Below are positions 45,901 through 54,483 of a stretch of DNA of 64,000 bases, piece after piece (position 1 is the first letter of the stretch; each line of letters opens with the position of its first letter). This stretch comes from Lachnospiraceae bacterium (GTDB lineage Bacteria; Bacillota; Clostridia; Lachnospirales; Lachnospiraceae). Position numbers and translations under genes: made by a program. The stretch covers positions 184,121-248,120 of the forward strand of contig WRAQ01000001.1 in NCBI GenBank assembly GCA_009780115.1, read 5' to 3'. The notes under the pieces were generated by a model, which worked only from the letters and a program-made list of their open reading frames with translations, had not been told where the DNA came from and ran no database searches.

Positions 45901-46666
45901 TTTTTATACCTGATATAAGCAGTCGGTAAGCCTGCCTGAATTTTATTTCATTGCACATTTTCCGCCTTTTTGCCCAAAGGAACCTAAGCGCAAAAAATTT
46001 TGCCATAAAGCCATACAAATAATGATAAAGGACACCACGGTCATAAAAAAATTTTTCATTATAACCGGTGAACCATGTTGATTCACGATAAATTTCGCGG
46101 CCAATGTTGATTGGCGAGCCGTAGATTTTTAAGCCTTTTTTTAGACAATCCCGTAGAAATAAGCTGTCTTCGCCATTGCTATATTTTGCCCCGCCGCCAA
46201 ATAATAATGAGAAAGTAACATTTGCCGAATGCAAGCTTTTCGTCCGGGCGGCAATACTATAAGCGGGATAGCGGCCATAATTATACCATCTAATCCGCTT
46301 ATGTTCGATATTGCGGTATGTTGCCCGCCGTTTATCAACTTCAACATTGAATAAGATAACATCGGCTTTGGGATACAAAGCAAATTCTTTAAGAATCATT
46401 TCCGCATAACTTGAGTTTAGGACGATATCATCATCAGAAAAAAGTAAAAGGTCGGAGCTGCAGCGAAGCAGGGCGTTATTTCTGCTTAAGCCGACCCCGC
46501 GCTCATTAAAGGTGTAAGCTTTAATCTTTGCTTCGTTAAATTCAAACTCATCATAACTAAAATAATCATCTTGATTAATGATGATGGCATTAGTTTTCAA
46601 ATTCATTTTGGCCGCAAGGTCGTGGACATTTTGCTTGACGGCGGCAACCAGGACTTCTAAAGTCAT
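45875..46666 (-). CDS. Glycosyltransferase family 2-like protein
   Basis: 263 aa. LLLFSDDDIVL (DDD metal site) and NERGVGLSRNNAL are GT2 landmarks, but the N-terminal nucleotide-binding strand is short. The start overlaps the Wzz-like gene by 4 bp (ATGA). The stop lies inside hairpin element R1. Confidence 0.75.
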   Translation of the reverse strand: MTLEVLVAAVKQNVHDLAAKMNLKTNAIIINQDDYFSYDEFEFNEAKIKAYTFNERGVGLSRNNALLRCSSDLLLFSDDDIVLNSSYAEMILKEFALYPKADVILFNVEVDKRRATYRNIEHKRIRWYNYGRYPAYSIAARTKSLHSANVTFSLLFGGGAKYSNGEDSLFLRDCLKKGLKIYGSPINIGREIYRESTWFTGYNEKFFYDRGVLYHYLYGFMAKFFALRFLWAKRRKMCNEIKFRQAYRLLISGIKKMKRYSKS

Positions 46667-47682
46667 ATTTTTTTCCGCCCCCGGTAGTATTGGTTTAAAA
46701 ACTTCTCATCGGCTTCAGTAATTACTAAACCTAGTATATCCACTTTTTGACTTCTTAAAAAACTGACACATCTGTCAGTTTTCTTGCCGTTTCGTTTTCC
46801 AAAAGGGATTTCAAGAATAACACCGTCAGTTTTACGCAATTCTTCACCTTTGGGATACGGCAAAGTATCAATGGAAAGAAAAATTGGATTTATTTTATCT
46901 TGCAAAAAATAAGCTAAATTATCTTTTGTTTCGGAAAAATATAATTGTTCATCCAAAATTTTTTCACCGGTTAATAAAATCCCCGCTACCGGAAATGGAT
47001 AACGTTTTTCGGCATCGCTAATTGTGTAAAGGGAGTCGTCAAGAAGATAATAAAACCACCATCCGAAGAGGGCAAGAAGTAAAAACAGCACCGCCCCGCC
47101 GATAATCGCCCGGTGAAGATTGTCGTCCCAAATCATTAGTTTCGGCTCACTGCTGCGGATTAGTTCCATTGAGATGATTTCACTTTGCCCGGCAGCATAA
47201 TTAAGCAGGCCGGTTTCCATGCTTTTTTGGATTATTGCGGTTTTTTCCGGGTTATCAGTGGTAAAAGTCACTGTAAGCAGGCGGCGGTCGGAAAGCACCT
47301 CACCTTTTAGGACATTATCACGAAGCTGTTCTTTTAAAGCTTCACCATATGGCAATAAACCAGCCGGCATAGCGGCTTCTATCTCCTCGGCGGCAATAAT
47401 AACATAGTGCAAAATCGGGTCGCTATGGAGCAGGTCATTCCAGGTAAAGCCATTATAAAATTGTTCCACTTCACCGCTCGGGTCATAGATGAATTGGAGA
47501 TAAAATTTTGAAAATGACTGGTACTTTGTCGGCATTCTGGTTTCACGGACAAGAATATAAACCGCACCGCAAAGCAAAGCGCCGGCCAGGGTGATGATAA
47601 TGATATGCACAAGCTTTTGCTTTAAGCAGATGAATAGTCTTTTTAAGTCCATACCCTCATTCATGAAATCTTGGTTTTCCAA
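46663..47682 (-). CDS. Wzz-like polysaccharide co-polymerase without kinase domain
   Basis: 339 aa. One helix near the N-terminus (about 25-48) and a second at about 188-212 enclose an extracytoplasmic region, the usual chain-length-determinant layout. The cytoplasmic tail of about 125 residues lacks Walker motifs and a tyrosine cluster, so it is not a functional BY-kinase. The start is TTG at 47682 with AAAGGAG 5 nt upstream. It would set chain length with the EpsG-type polymerase next to it. Confidence 0.75.
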   Translation of the reverse strand: MENQDFMNEGMDLKRLFICLKQKLVHIIIITLAGALLCGAVYILVRETRMPTKYQSFSKFYLQFIYDPSGEVEQFYNGFTWNDLLHSDPILHYVIIAAEEIEAAMPAGLLPYGEALKEQLRDNVLKGEVLSDRRLLTVTFTTDNPEKTAIIQKSMETGLLNYAAGQSEIISMELIRSSEPKLMIWDDNLHRAIIGGAVLFLLLALFGWWFYYLLDDSLYTISDAEKRYPFPVAGILLTGEKILDEQLYFSETKDNLAYFLQDKINPIFLSIDTLPYPKGEELRKTDGVILEIPFGKRNGKKTDRCVSFLRSQKVDILGLVITEADEKFLNQYYRGRKKI

Positions 47683-47703
47683 ATTATCTCCTTTATATCA
47701 GTC

Positions 47704-47802
47704 AGATAAAGTATCTCTTCGTCTCTACGGCCTAATTGGTGTAAAATAAAAACTTTCATTCGGGAAGAAGGCGGCCTAAGGTTCCTGCGAGATTACTTTA
47801 TC
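47704..47802. repeat. Long intergenic hairpin, family R2 (copy 2)
   Basis: AGATAAAGTATCTC pairs with GAGATTACTTTATCT; the inner blocks CGGCCTAATTGG and GGCGGCCTAAGGTTCCTGCGAG match copy 1 almost exactly. It ends 10 bp from the stop of the phosphoglycosyltransferase gene. Confidence 0.75.
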
Positions 47803-47812
47803 TTCCGTACGA

Positions 47813-49159
47813 TTATACCCCTTCGGTACTTTCTGGTTTAAATAATACTTTCAAAGTAAGAAGCATGATTTTGAAATCAAGCCACAACGAATAATTCTCA
47901 ATATAGGTAAGGTCCAGCTTTAATTTATCATATGGGGTTGTATTATATTTGCCATAAACCTGGGCATATCCGGCTAATCCGGCTTTCATTTTCAGGCGGA
48001 ATGAAAATTCAGGCATTTCCTCAAGGTATTGTTCAATAATTTCCGGCCGTTCCGGGCGCGGGCCAATAAAAGACATTTGGCCGCTGAAGATATTGAATAA
48101 TTGCGGAAGTTCATCAATCCGGACTGCCCGGATGAAGCGCCCGACCGGGGTAATGCGGCCGTCATTTTTTCCGGCAAGGCGGGCAATACCATCACTTTCG
48201 GCATCAATACACATACTGCGGAATTTGATAATTTTAAACTCCTTGCCGCCGGCGGTAACGCGGACTTGGCGGAAGAGGGCCGGCCCTTTATCATAAATAC
48301 GAATAATAATAGCAGTAGTAAGCATTATCGGCGAAGTGATGATTATCAAAATTAACGAAAGAAAAATGTCAATAATCCGCTTGATAAGTCTTTGTTCAAC
48401 CGTTAAAGCATATTCCCTTGTCAGAAAAATGGGGGTATCAAAAAGATGTAGCTGGTCGGCGCCTTTTATCAGGACATCGGAAATCTTCGGCATCATGTAA
48501 ACGCGTTTCGATTTGCTATATAGGTATTTAAGCAAGGTATTACGGATATCAAGCGGGATATCCCACAGGATAATCGCACCATTAAATTCCGCCGCTTCTT
48601 TTTTGACCGTTTCAAGCCCGGCCGAGATATTGATTGATTGAGTATTCTGAAAGCGGTCTTTCCGTCCCGAAAATTTGCCCGTAATATCTTCAATCGGACG
48701 TTCACCATAAATAATTAATATATTGCGGGGGGGATATAATTTCCGGTAAATAAAGTCACATATTACCGCCCATACGGCAGCAATAACTAATTGAGCAATA
48801 AAAACTAAGATAAGCGGCCTGGTTTTGACGACCCAGTTATTCATTAGGGATATTATAAAGTAGGAAATGACATTCACTGCAAGCAGGGAAAAGGCTTGCG
48901 AAAAAAAGACATCGCCGGGTTTTAAATAACCGATTTTCAGGCTGCCATAGGTATGAGAAAAGACACTCAAGATAGTAATATATAAAAGGATAATGATAAT
49001 ATGGCCATTTACATATAATCTAATGCCTTGGTTAAAATTGTTTACGACGGGGTAATAATACGTAAACCAGGAATAAGCATATAGGCCTGTATAAATAAAC
49101 AGGCTCATGATATTAATCGCGAAGATGGATATGCGTTTTAATGATTCAGTTCTTTTCAT
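47813..49159 (-). CDS. WcaJ-type polyprenyl glycosylphosphotransferase
   Basis: 448 aa. Four to five N-terminal helices and a CoA-binding-like cytoplasmic domain precede the C-terminal catalytic PGT (about 255-448): KFRSM, IDELPQL (Asp-Glu) and IGPRPERPE, KMKAGLAGYAQVYGKYN. It starts a lipid-linked chain with a hexose- or HexNAc-1-phosphate. Together with the PglC-like enzyme this gives the locus two chain-initiation steps. Confidence 0.9.
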   Translation of the reverse strand: MKRTESLKRISIFAINIMSLFIYTGLYAYSWFTYYYPVVNNFNQGIRLYVNGHIIIILLYITILSVFSHTYGSLKIGYLKPGDVFFSQAFSLLAVNVISYFIISLMNNWVVKTRPLILVFIAQLVIAAVWAVICDFIYRKLYPPRNILIIYGERPIEDITGKFSGRKDRFQNTQSINISAGLETVKKEAAEFNGAIILWDIPLDIRNTLLKYLYSKSKRVYMMPKISDVLIKGADQLHLFDTPIFLTREYALTVEQRLIKRIIDIFLSLILIIITSPIMLTTAIIIRIYDKGPALFRQVRVTAGGKEFKIIKFRSMCIDAESDGIARLAGKNDGRITPVGRFIRAVRIDELPQLFNIFSGQMSFIGPRPERPEIIEQYLEEMPEFSFRLKMKAGLAGYAQVYGKYNTTPYDKLKLDLTYIENYSLWLDFKIMLLTLKVLFKPESTEGV

Positions 49160-49197
49160 ATGTGTCCCTATAGTTTGCTGGCCGTCCTTAATTACAA

Positions 49198-49956
49198 TTA
49201 TATCCGCCTAAGCGTTGCCCTGATTGCCCACAGGGCAAAATTGTAAACGCTGTCAAGAAAGGTAAGCTTTTCAACATTGCGGTAAAGGTACCATATCCGT
49301 TTCACTGCTGCTAATTTGTTTGCGGAAAGTGAGTTGGGGGGGCGGCGGTAGATGGTAGTTACTTCATTTAAACCATAGGCGGTATAACCATTACGGAGAA
49401 TTTGCCACCATGTTGCGGTATCTTCACTTTTTACATCCGGCATTTTTAAAAGTTTTTTGTCGATTTTTGTCAAATCAAAAAGTGTTGTCGAGGTAAAAAT
49501 AGTCGTCCGGGACAGGGCTTTCCGATAGGTCAAAACCGGCGGTACGGAAACGATTTTGCCGGTACCCTGTGCTTCTTTATCCCCAAACTCATAAGCAGTA
49601 CATGTAAAGGCAGCTTTAGTTTTATTGATAAAATCAAGCTGTTTTTCTAATTTGTCGGCAAGCCAAATGTCATCGGAATCAAGGAAAGCAAGGTACTGCC
49701 CCCGGGCTTTTTCCAAGCCGGCATTACGGGCCCTTGCGGCACCGCTGTTTTTGTCCATCCTAATAATATGGACTTTATCCTGCTCTTCTACAGGAATCTT
49801 TGCTAAAAATTCATTTATCCGCCTAATACTTTCATCGGTGGAACAATCATCAACTAAAATCAGTTCCCAGTCGGTAAAAGTCTGGGCAAGAACCATCTTG
49901 ACCGTCGCAATAATGTACTTTTCGGCATTGAATACCGGAACGATAATGCTGACCAT
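49198..49956 (-). CDS. Glycosyltransferase family 2
   Basis: 252 aa. VSIIVPVFNAEKYI, LVDDCSTDESI, FLDSDDIWLADKL and the typical GT2 tail IYRRPPNSLSANK. Soluble, probably adds an early sugar after the initiating phosphoglycosyltransferase encoded just downstream. AAAGG precedes the ATG. Confidence 0.88.
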   Translation of the reverse strand: MVSIIVPVFNAEKYIIATVKMVLAQTFTDWELILVDDCSTDESIRRINEFLAKIPVEEQDKVHIIRMDKNSGAARARNAGLEKARGQYLAFLDSDDIWLADKLEKQLDFINKTKAAFTCTAYEFGDKEAQGTGKIVSVPPVLTYRKALSRTTIFTSTTLFDLTKIDKKLLKMPDVKSEDTATWWQILRNGYTAYGLNEVTTIYRRPPNSLSANKLAAVKRIWYLYRNVEKLTFLDSVYNFALWAIRATLRRI

Positions 49957-49982
49957 TTTATAACCTTTACCTTATCAATATT

Positions 49983-50047
49983 TGAAGAATGAAGCTTTAG
50001 ATTTTGTTTGTTGCGTTTCAATGAACGCAAACTTAGAAAATCTCTTC
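49983..50047. repeat. Diverged R1-type hairpin (copy c)
   Basis: TGAAG..TTTAGATTTT pairs with TTAGAAAATCTCTTCA, with an inner GTTTG..GCGTT / AACGCAAAC stem. It overlaps the TGA stop of the GT2 gene that ends at 50046. Pairing is kept although the sequence differs from copies a, b and d. Confidence 0.6.
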
Positions 50048-50975
50048 ACACTTCGTCCTTAATCAAATAAATAGGGCGTTTTTTGACTTCCATATAAGTT
50101 TTGGCCAAATATTCACCGATAATACCGATACAAAAAAGCTGGACCCCGCTGACTAACAAGATAATACAAACTAAAGACGGCCAGCCGGAAGTCGGGTCGC
50201 CGAATATCAACGCCCTTATGATGATAATCAAAATAAAAATAAAGGCTATCATACAAAAAATCAAGCCAAGGATAGAAGCCATTCTAAGCGGCGCGGTTGA
50301 AAATGCGGTAATCCCTTCAAGGGAATAGGAAAAAAGTTTCCAGAAAGACCATTTGGTTTCGCCTTTCCGGCGTTTGACATTTTCAAATTCAAGCCATTTT
50401 GTTTTGTAACCAACCCAGCCAAAAATACCTTTGGTGAAGCGGTTATATTCCGGCATTGCCAAAATTGCATCGGCCACTTGCCGGGTAATAAGGCGATAAT
50501 CGCGGGCACCGTCAACGATTTCGGCCTGCGAGATTCTTTTCATCAGCTTGTAGAAACGGCGGGCAAAAAAGGAGCGGATCAGCGGTTCACCTTTGCGGCT
50601 AACCCGTCTGGTAGCAACCGAATCATAACCGTTCTTTATACAATCCAGCATTTCCGGAAGCAGGGACGGCGGGTCCTGCAAATCGGCATCCATAAAAACC
50701 AAATAGTCCCCATTTGCTTTATTGAGGCCGGCATAAATAGCCGCTTCTTTGCCAAAATTGCGCGAAAAAGACAAGTAGCTAACGCGCTTATCTTTCACGG
50801 CCAGTTTTTTGATTTCGGCTAAGGTACCATCCGTTGAACCATCATCAATAAAACTTATCTCAATTGTAAAATTATTATCAGAAAAATAACGCTCGTTATT
50901 TAATAGTTCATTATAGAAGTCAATAATATTTTCTTCTTCGTTAAAACAAGGGACGATTATGTTTAAAAGCTTCAT
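50046..50975 (-). CDS. GtrB/DpmA-like GT2 with two C-terminal membrane helices
   Basis: 309 aa. NIIVPCFNEEENI, FIDDGSTDGT, FMDADLQDP (DxDLQ) and SRNFGKEAAIYAGL, then helices at about 230-258 and 268-295. It resembles the enzyme at 33040-33960 and would make a polyprenyl-phosphate sugar. AAAGGAGG precedes the ATG. Confidence 0.9.
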   Translation of the reverse strand: MKLLNIIVPCFNEEENIIDFYNELLNNERYFSDNNFTIEISFIDDGSTDGTLAEIKKLAVKDKRVSYLSFSRNFGKEAAIYAGLNKANGDYLVFMDADLQDPPSLLPEMLDCIKNGYDSVATRRVSRKGEPLIRSFFARRFYKLMKRISQAEIVDGARDYRLITRQVADAILAMPEYNRFTKGIFGWVGYKTKWLEFENVKRRKGETKWSFWKLFSYSLEGITAFSTAPLRMASILGLIFCMIAFIFILIIIIRALIFGDPTSGWPSLVCIILLVSGVQLFCIGIIGEYLAKTYMEVKKRPIYLIKDEV

Positions 50976-50978
50976 GAA

Positions 50979-52748
50979 CTATTGCCTCCTTTCCAAAACA
51001 GCCTTGCCATTTTCAATTCGATATATTATATCACATTTTTCAATTGTTTGCAGACGGTGAGCAATGATAACCAGCGTTTTTCTTCCATGAAGGCGGTTAA
51101 TCGAATCCATAATCGCACTTTCAGTTTCATTGTCAAGGGCCGCTGTCGCTTCATCCAAAACCAAAATCTCGGGGTCATCATAAAGGGCACGGGCAATACC
51201 AATCCGCTGGCGCTGGCCGCCGGAGATGCGAATCCCGCGTTCGCCGATTCCCGTATCAAGCCCCTCCGGAAGCCCTCTGACGAAATCCTCAAGCTGCGCT
51301 TCCCGAAGCGCATACCAAACCTTTTCATCATCAATTTGTTCATCAGTTAAACCAAAGGCAACATTCCGGCGGATACTGTCATTAACCATAAACAGCGTTT
51401 GGGGAATATAACCGATATTTTTGAGCCAGGAATCATAATTTTCGCTTATATTAGAGCCGTCAGCCAGAATCCGCCCTGTTTCCAGCTTTAATAAGCCAAG
51501 CATAATATCAATTACCGTTGTTTTTCCGGAGCCCGATGTCCCGACCACTCCAACTGCTTGTCCAATGGGAATTGTCATTTCAGCATGGTCAAAAATCAAA
51601 ACATCGGTACCGGGATATTTGTAAGTGATGTCGGATAAAATAATTTCTTTTTTGATATTAAGCTTCGGCAGGGTTTTAAGGCGCTGAAATTCTTCTTCAT
51701 AAGCAGCTTCGTCGTAAACGATATTCTCGTCATTGATTTCATCTTGCAAGCTATCGCTGACTCCCATCAGGAAAGGCTCAAAATAAGCAATCGAAGTAAG
51801 GTGGTTGTTAATCCGGTTGGCACTTGGTATCATCCGCATCGCTGCCAGGGCAATCGCAGACAAAATCGGGATATAGTCATCAACCATCGTACCTTGCAGG
51901 GATTTAATCAGGATATAAAGAATCATCGCACTAATTGCTATCGTTTCGATTAATAAACGGGGGGTCGCACTGAAAAGGTTAAAACGCTGGACGGCATTTA
52001 CAAAACCTTTTCCGCATTTCGCATATTCATTGATAAAATAATGTTCTTTTGCTGCGATTTTTATTTCTTTAATCCCGCTGACAGATTGATTTATCCATTT
52101 AAACAGACCACTGTAAAACTCCTGATTTTCCTTCCCGGTCCTATTCATAATCGGTTGCAGGATAAATTTGATTACACCTAAAACAATTATCATCATCAAT
52201 GAAAATATCAACGATATCAAGGGTTCGCTGACAATACAAAGGATAGCAAGGCCCAGGAAAACAACACTTTCGCTTAAAAGTTGAAGAAACGCAAGTATCA
52301 GCCCCCACATATTATTTACGTCAGAGGTAATGCTTCTTTGAATCACTGCCGTATCGGCACCAAGATAAAATTCGTAAGGGCGCTTCATGAAATTAATCAT
52401 CATCCGGCGGGACGTAGCAAATTGATTGGTATAGACAAATTTCATTTGCATTTTGGTTTGGAAAAAGAGAAAAAGGTTTTTGAGGATAAAGAAAAAAATC
52501 AGCGCAACCATAACAAAGATAGTGAAAGCGCCAACGCTTTTAAAGCCAAGGGTTTGATAAATAAAGGAAATATACCGGTTAGTTTCAACCGCAACCGGAT
52601 CCATTACAATCGTTACCGCCGGAATCAGCATCCCAATACTTGCAGTCTCCAAAATAGCACTGATCAGCATCATGAAAACTAGTAAAATCATGCTTTTTTT
52701 CTGGCGGGGGTTAAGTATTTTTTTGAGTTTCTTGATGATTTTTTGCAT
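50979..52748 (-). CDS. PglK-like ABC transporter (lipid-linked oligosaccharide flippase)
   Basis: 589 aa fused transporter: six membrane helices (about 20-310) then an ATPase with Walker A GTSGSGKTT, signature ISGGQRQR and Walker B ILVLDEAT. The layout and context fit PglK-type flippases that move undecaprenyl-diphosphate glycans outward; no Wzx is seen in the window. There is no ribosome binding site, and a promoter -10 box lies 6 nt before the ATG. Confidence 0.85.
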   Translation of the reverse strand: MQKIIKKLKKILNPRQKKSMILLVFMMLISAILETASIGMLIPAVTIVMDPVAVETNRYISFIYQTLGFKSVGAFTIFVMVALIFFFILKNLFLFFQTKMQMKFVYTNQFATSRRMMINFMKRPYEFYLGADTAVIQRSITSDVNNMWGLILAFLQLLSESVVFLGLAILCIVSEPLISLIFSLMMIIVLGVIKFILQPIMNRTGKENQEFYSGLFKWINQSVSGIKEIKIAAKEHYFINEYAKCGKGFVNAVQRFNLFSATPRLLIETIAISAMILYILIKSLQGTMVDDYIPILSAIALAAMRMIPSANRINNHLTSIAYFEPFLMGVSDSLQDEINDENIVYDEAAYEEEFQRLKTLPKLNIKKEIILSDITYKYPGTDVLIFDHAEMTIPIGQAVGVVGTSGSGKTTVIDIMLGLLKLETGRILADGSNISENYDSWLKNIGYIPQTLFMVNDSIRRNVAFGLTDEQIDDEKVWYALREAQLEDFVRGLPEGLDTGIGERGIRISGGQRQRIGIARALYDDPEILVLDEATAALDNETESAIMDSINRLHGRKTLVIIAHRLQTIEKCDIIYRIENGKAVLERRQ

Positions 52749-52754
52749 GAGATG

Positions 52755-52783
52755 ATTTTACCATATGTTAATGAGCTAAGCAA
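52755..52783 (-). promoter_or_regulatory. Sigma-A promoter for PglK-like gene, leaderless geometry
   Basis: On the minus strand TTGCTT (52778-52783), 17 bp spacer, TAAAAT (52755-52760), then 6 nt to the ATG at 52748. Same spacing as at 6810 and 25996. Confidence 0.6.
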
Positions 52784-52786
52784 GTT

Positions 52787-52886
52787 GGGCAATAAACTTT
52801 CTCCGTCGCTATGGCCTAACTGGTTCTAATTCACTCTTTCGCTCGGGAAGAAGGCGGCCTAAGGCGACTGCGAAATGTTTTTGCCC
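52787..52886. repeat. Long intergenic hairpin, family R2 (copy 3)
   Basis: GGGCAATAAACTTTC..CCGTCGC pairs with GCGACTGCGAAATGTTTTTGCCC around the conserved GGCCTAA and GGCGGCCTAAGG blocks. The outer arms differ fully from copies 1 and 2 (GATAAA..), yet remain complementary. It lies just upstream of the PglK-like promoter. Confidence 0.75.
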
Positions 52887-52945
52887 CCTCGCTTCATACA
52901 TTAAATAACCACTAAATAACCCTTCGAGTATTTATCCATTAACAC

Positions 52946-54088
52946 TCATAAAATAAACAACTCTTCGATATATCTATCAAGTTTCTGCCGGAAGGGGAGG
53001 GGGTCGTCGGGATCGTCTTTGTAGTCACGGCCAAGGCTTATTACTTCCCCGGCAAACTTGATTCCTGATGGGACAGTAAAGATAGATACAACGCGGTTAA
53101 AATAAAGATAGGGAATCAAATTAAGCATTTCCATCGGAAACTTGCTATCAAGGACAATGTGTCCGGGAAAAAACTTTTGATAATCAGCAGTATCCATTGG
53201 GTGCGGTTTGATAATGATTGTGGCTTCTTTATTATTTGGCCGGCCGTATTGGTCAATGATTTTGCCAAATACTTTTATCCTGGTACTAATATCACACAAG
53301 GGTTCGGTTAGGATAAGGACTTTTTGTTTCATATCAGACTTTGCATTAAGTTTTTGCTTAAGGTTTTCTATATCGGTGATAAAAATAGCGAGCAATGTGT
53401 CTAACGAATTTTTATCAAGGGCATAAATCATCTCTTCGCGGGACTGCTCAATGAAATTAAAGCCAGGATTAGCAAGAAGCGAAATATTATTGACTTCCAT
53501 ATCAAGGCAATATTTTCCGTAACCATTTTGGATGAAAATGAGATTCCGGGCTGACATCCAGGCTTTTAAGCCGAAAAAACCCCGGTTGTCATAACGGGCG
53601 GCATCAAATATAACAAGGCAGTTGAGGCCGTCTTCAATTGCATGGTAAGGAATTTTGGCATAGTTTAGATAATATCCAATCGGGTCAGAATCGCAATATA
53701 CATAAACGTCACGATATGTACGAAAATCAACCGGAAGAAACGGGATTTGGGCTTTGCCCAGCTTTTTCGTATAGATAATCCGGTTTACCATATTAATAAG
53801 CCGGCTGCCGCTATCGGTGTAAAATTTCTTTAGTTCGGGAAAAAAGTCAGCCCGTTTTTCATCATACTCAAAAATCTCTGAAAATAATCCCGCTTCTTTC
53901 AAGCGATTTTTCAAGTCACCAAAATCAGTAGACATGTTACTTAAGACTATCGATGCGCCAAGCCGCACTTTTTGCGGTTTGTGTGCAATATTATTACCCT
54001 TGACATCATTAGCTGTCAATAGTAATTCTTTCACGCAAGTGATATATACATGATAAAAAGTATGGCAAACGTAAATCCGGTCTTTCAA
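52946..54088 (-). CDS. GT52-like glycosyltransferase, candidate nonulosonate transferase
   Basis: 380 aa. The C-terminal block IIIKPHPMDTADYQKFFP..LDSKFPMEMLN, the SDPIGYY and AIEDGLNC segments match the GT52/polysialyltransferase-like group that includes lipooligosaccharide sialyltransferases. Since the locus makes CMP-pseudaminic acid and no other candidate is seen, this is the best guess for the transferase that uses it. The start is TTG at 54088 with AGGGA upstream, 8 bp after the Spo0A-like gene. Confidence 0.7.
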   Translation of the reverse strand: MKDRIYVCHTFYHVYITCVKELLLTANDVKGNNIAHKPQKVRLGASIVLSNMSTDFGDLKNRLKEAGLFSEIFEYDEKRADFFPELKKFYTDSGSRLINMVNRIIYTKKLGKAQIPFLPVDFRTYRDVYVYCDSDPIGYYLNYAKIPYHAIEDGLNCLVIFDAARYDNRGFFGLKAWMSARNLIFIQNGYGKYCLDMEVNNISLLANPGFNFIEQSREEMIYALDKNSLDTLLAIFITDIENLKQKLNAKSDMKQKVLILTEPLCDISTRIKVFGKIIDQYGRPNNKEATIIIKPHPMDTADYQKFFPGHIVLDSKFPMEMLNLIPYLYFNRVVSIFTVPSGIKFAGEVISLGRDYKDDPDDPLPFRQKLDRYIEELFIL

Positions 54089-54096
54089 AGTATTCC

Positions 54097-54483
54097 CTAA
54101 CTTTCGTTTATCTTTGCTCTCATTTGGAGCTGTATTTGGTCAGCAATATTGGCGATGTACTCACTGTTGGTCGGCCGTTCATTGCCATCTTTATTGGAGT
54201 ATCCATAGAACTCTTCAAATAAATTCGTATTTCCGCGTTCCCATGAAATTTCGATGGCATTTCTAATCGCCCGCTCAACTTTACTATTGGTCGTATCATA
54301 GAGCTTTGCAACTTCCGGATAAAGAAGTTTCGTCACGCTGCCTACCACCTGCATATCCTTTGTCGCTATCATAATAGCACTGCGAAGGTACCGATATCCT
54401 TTCAGGTGTGCCGGGACACCTAAGCTAATCATTGTATTTGATATGTACTCTTCTAATGAAAAATCGTTAGTCAATTCAGGCAT
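54097..54483 (-). CDS. Solo Spo0A C-terminal DNA-binding domain protein
   Basis: 128 aa that match only the effector half of Spo0A: LGVPAHLKGYRYLRSAI, GSVTKLLYPEVAKLYDTT, the recognition-helix region SKVERAIRNAIEISWERGN and RPTNSEYIANIADQ. The receiver domain is absent, so DNA binding is not controlled by phosphorylation. It is the first gene of the glycan locus and the likely pathway regulator, binding 0A-box-like sites. AGGGGG lies 6 nt before the ATG. Confidence 0.9.
   Translation of the reverse strand: MPELTNDFSLEEYISNTMISLGVPAHLKGYRYLRSAIMIATKDMQVVGSVTKLLYPEVAKLYDTTNSKVERAIRNAIEISWERGNTNLFEEFYGYSNKDGNERPTNSEYIANIADQIQLQMRAKINES

Noticed and set aside
52281..52682. 133-codon plus-strand open frame
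   Set aside because: Antisense to the membrane domain of the PglK-like transporter; basic, low-complexity translation and no ribosome binding site.
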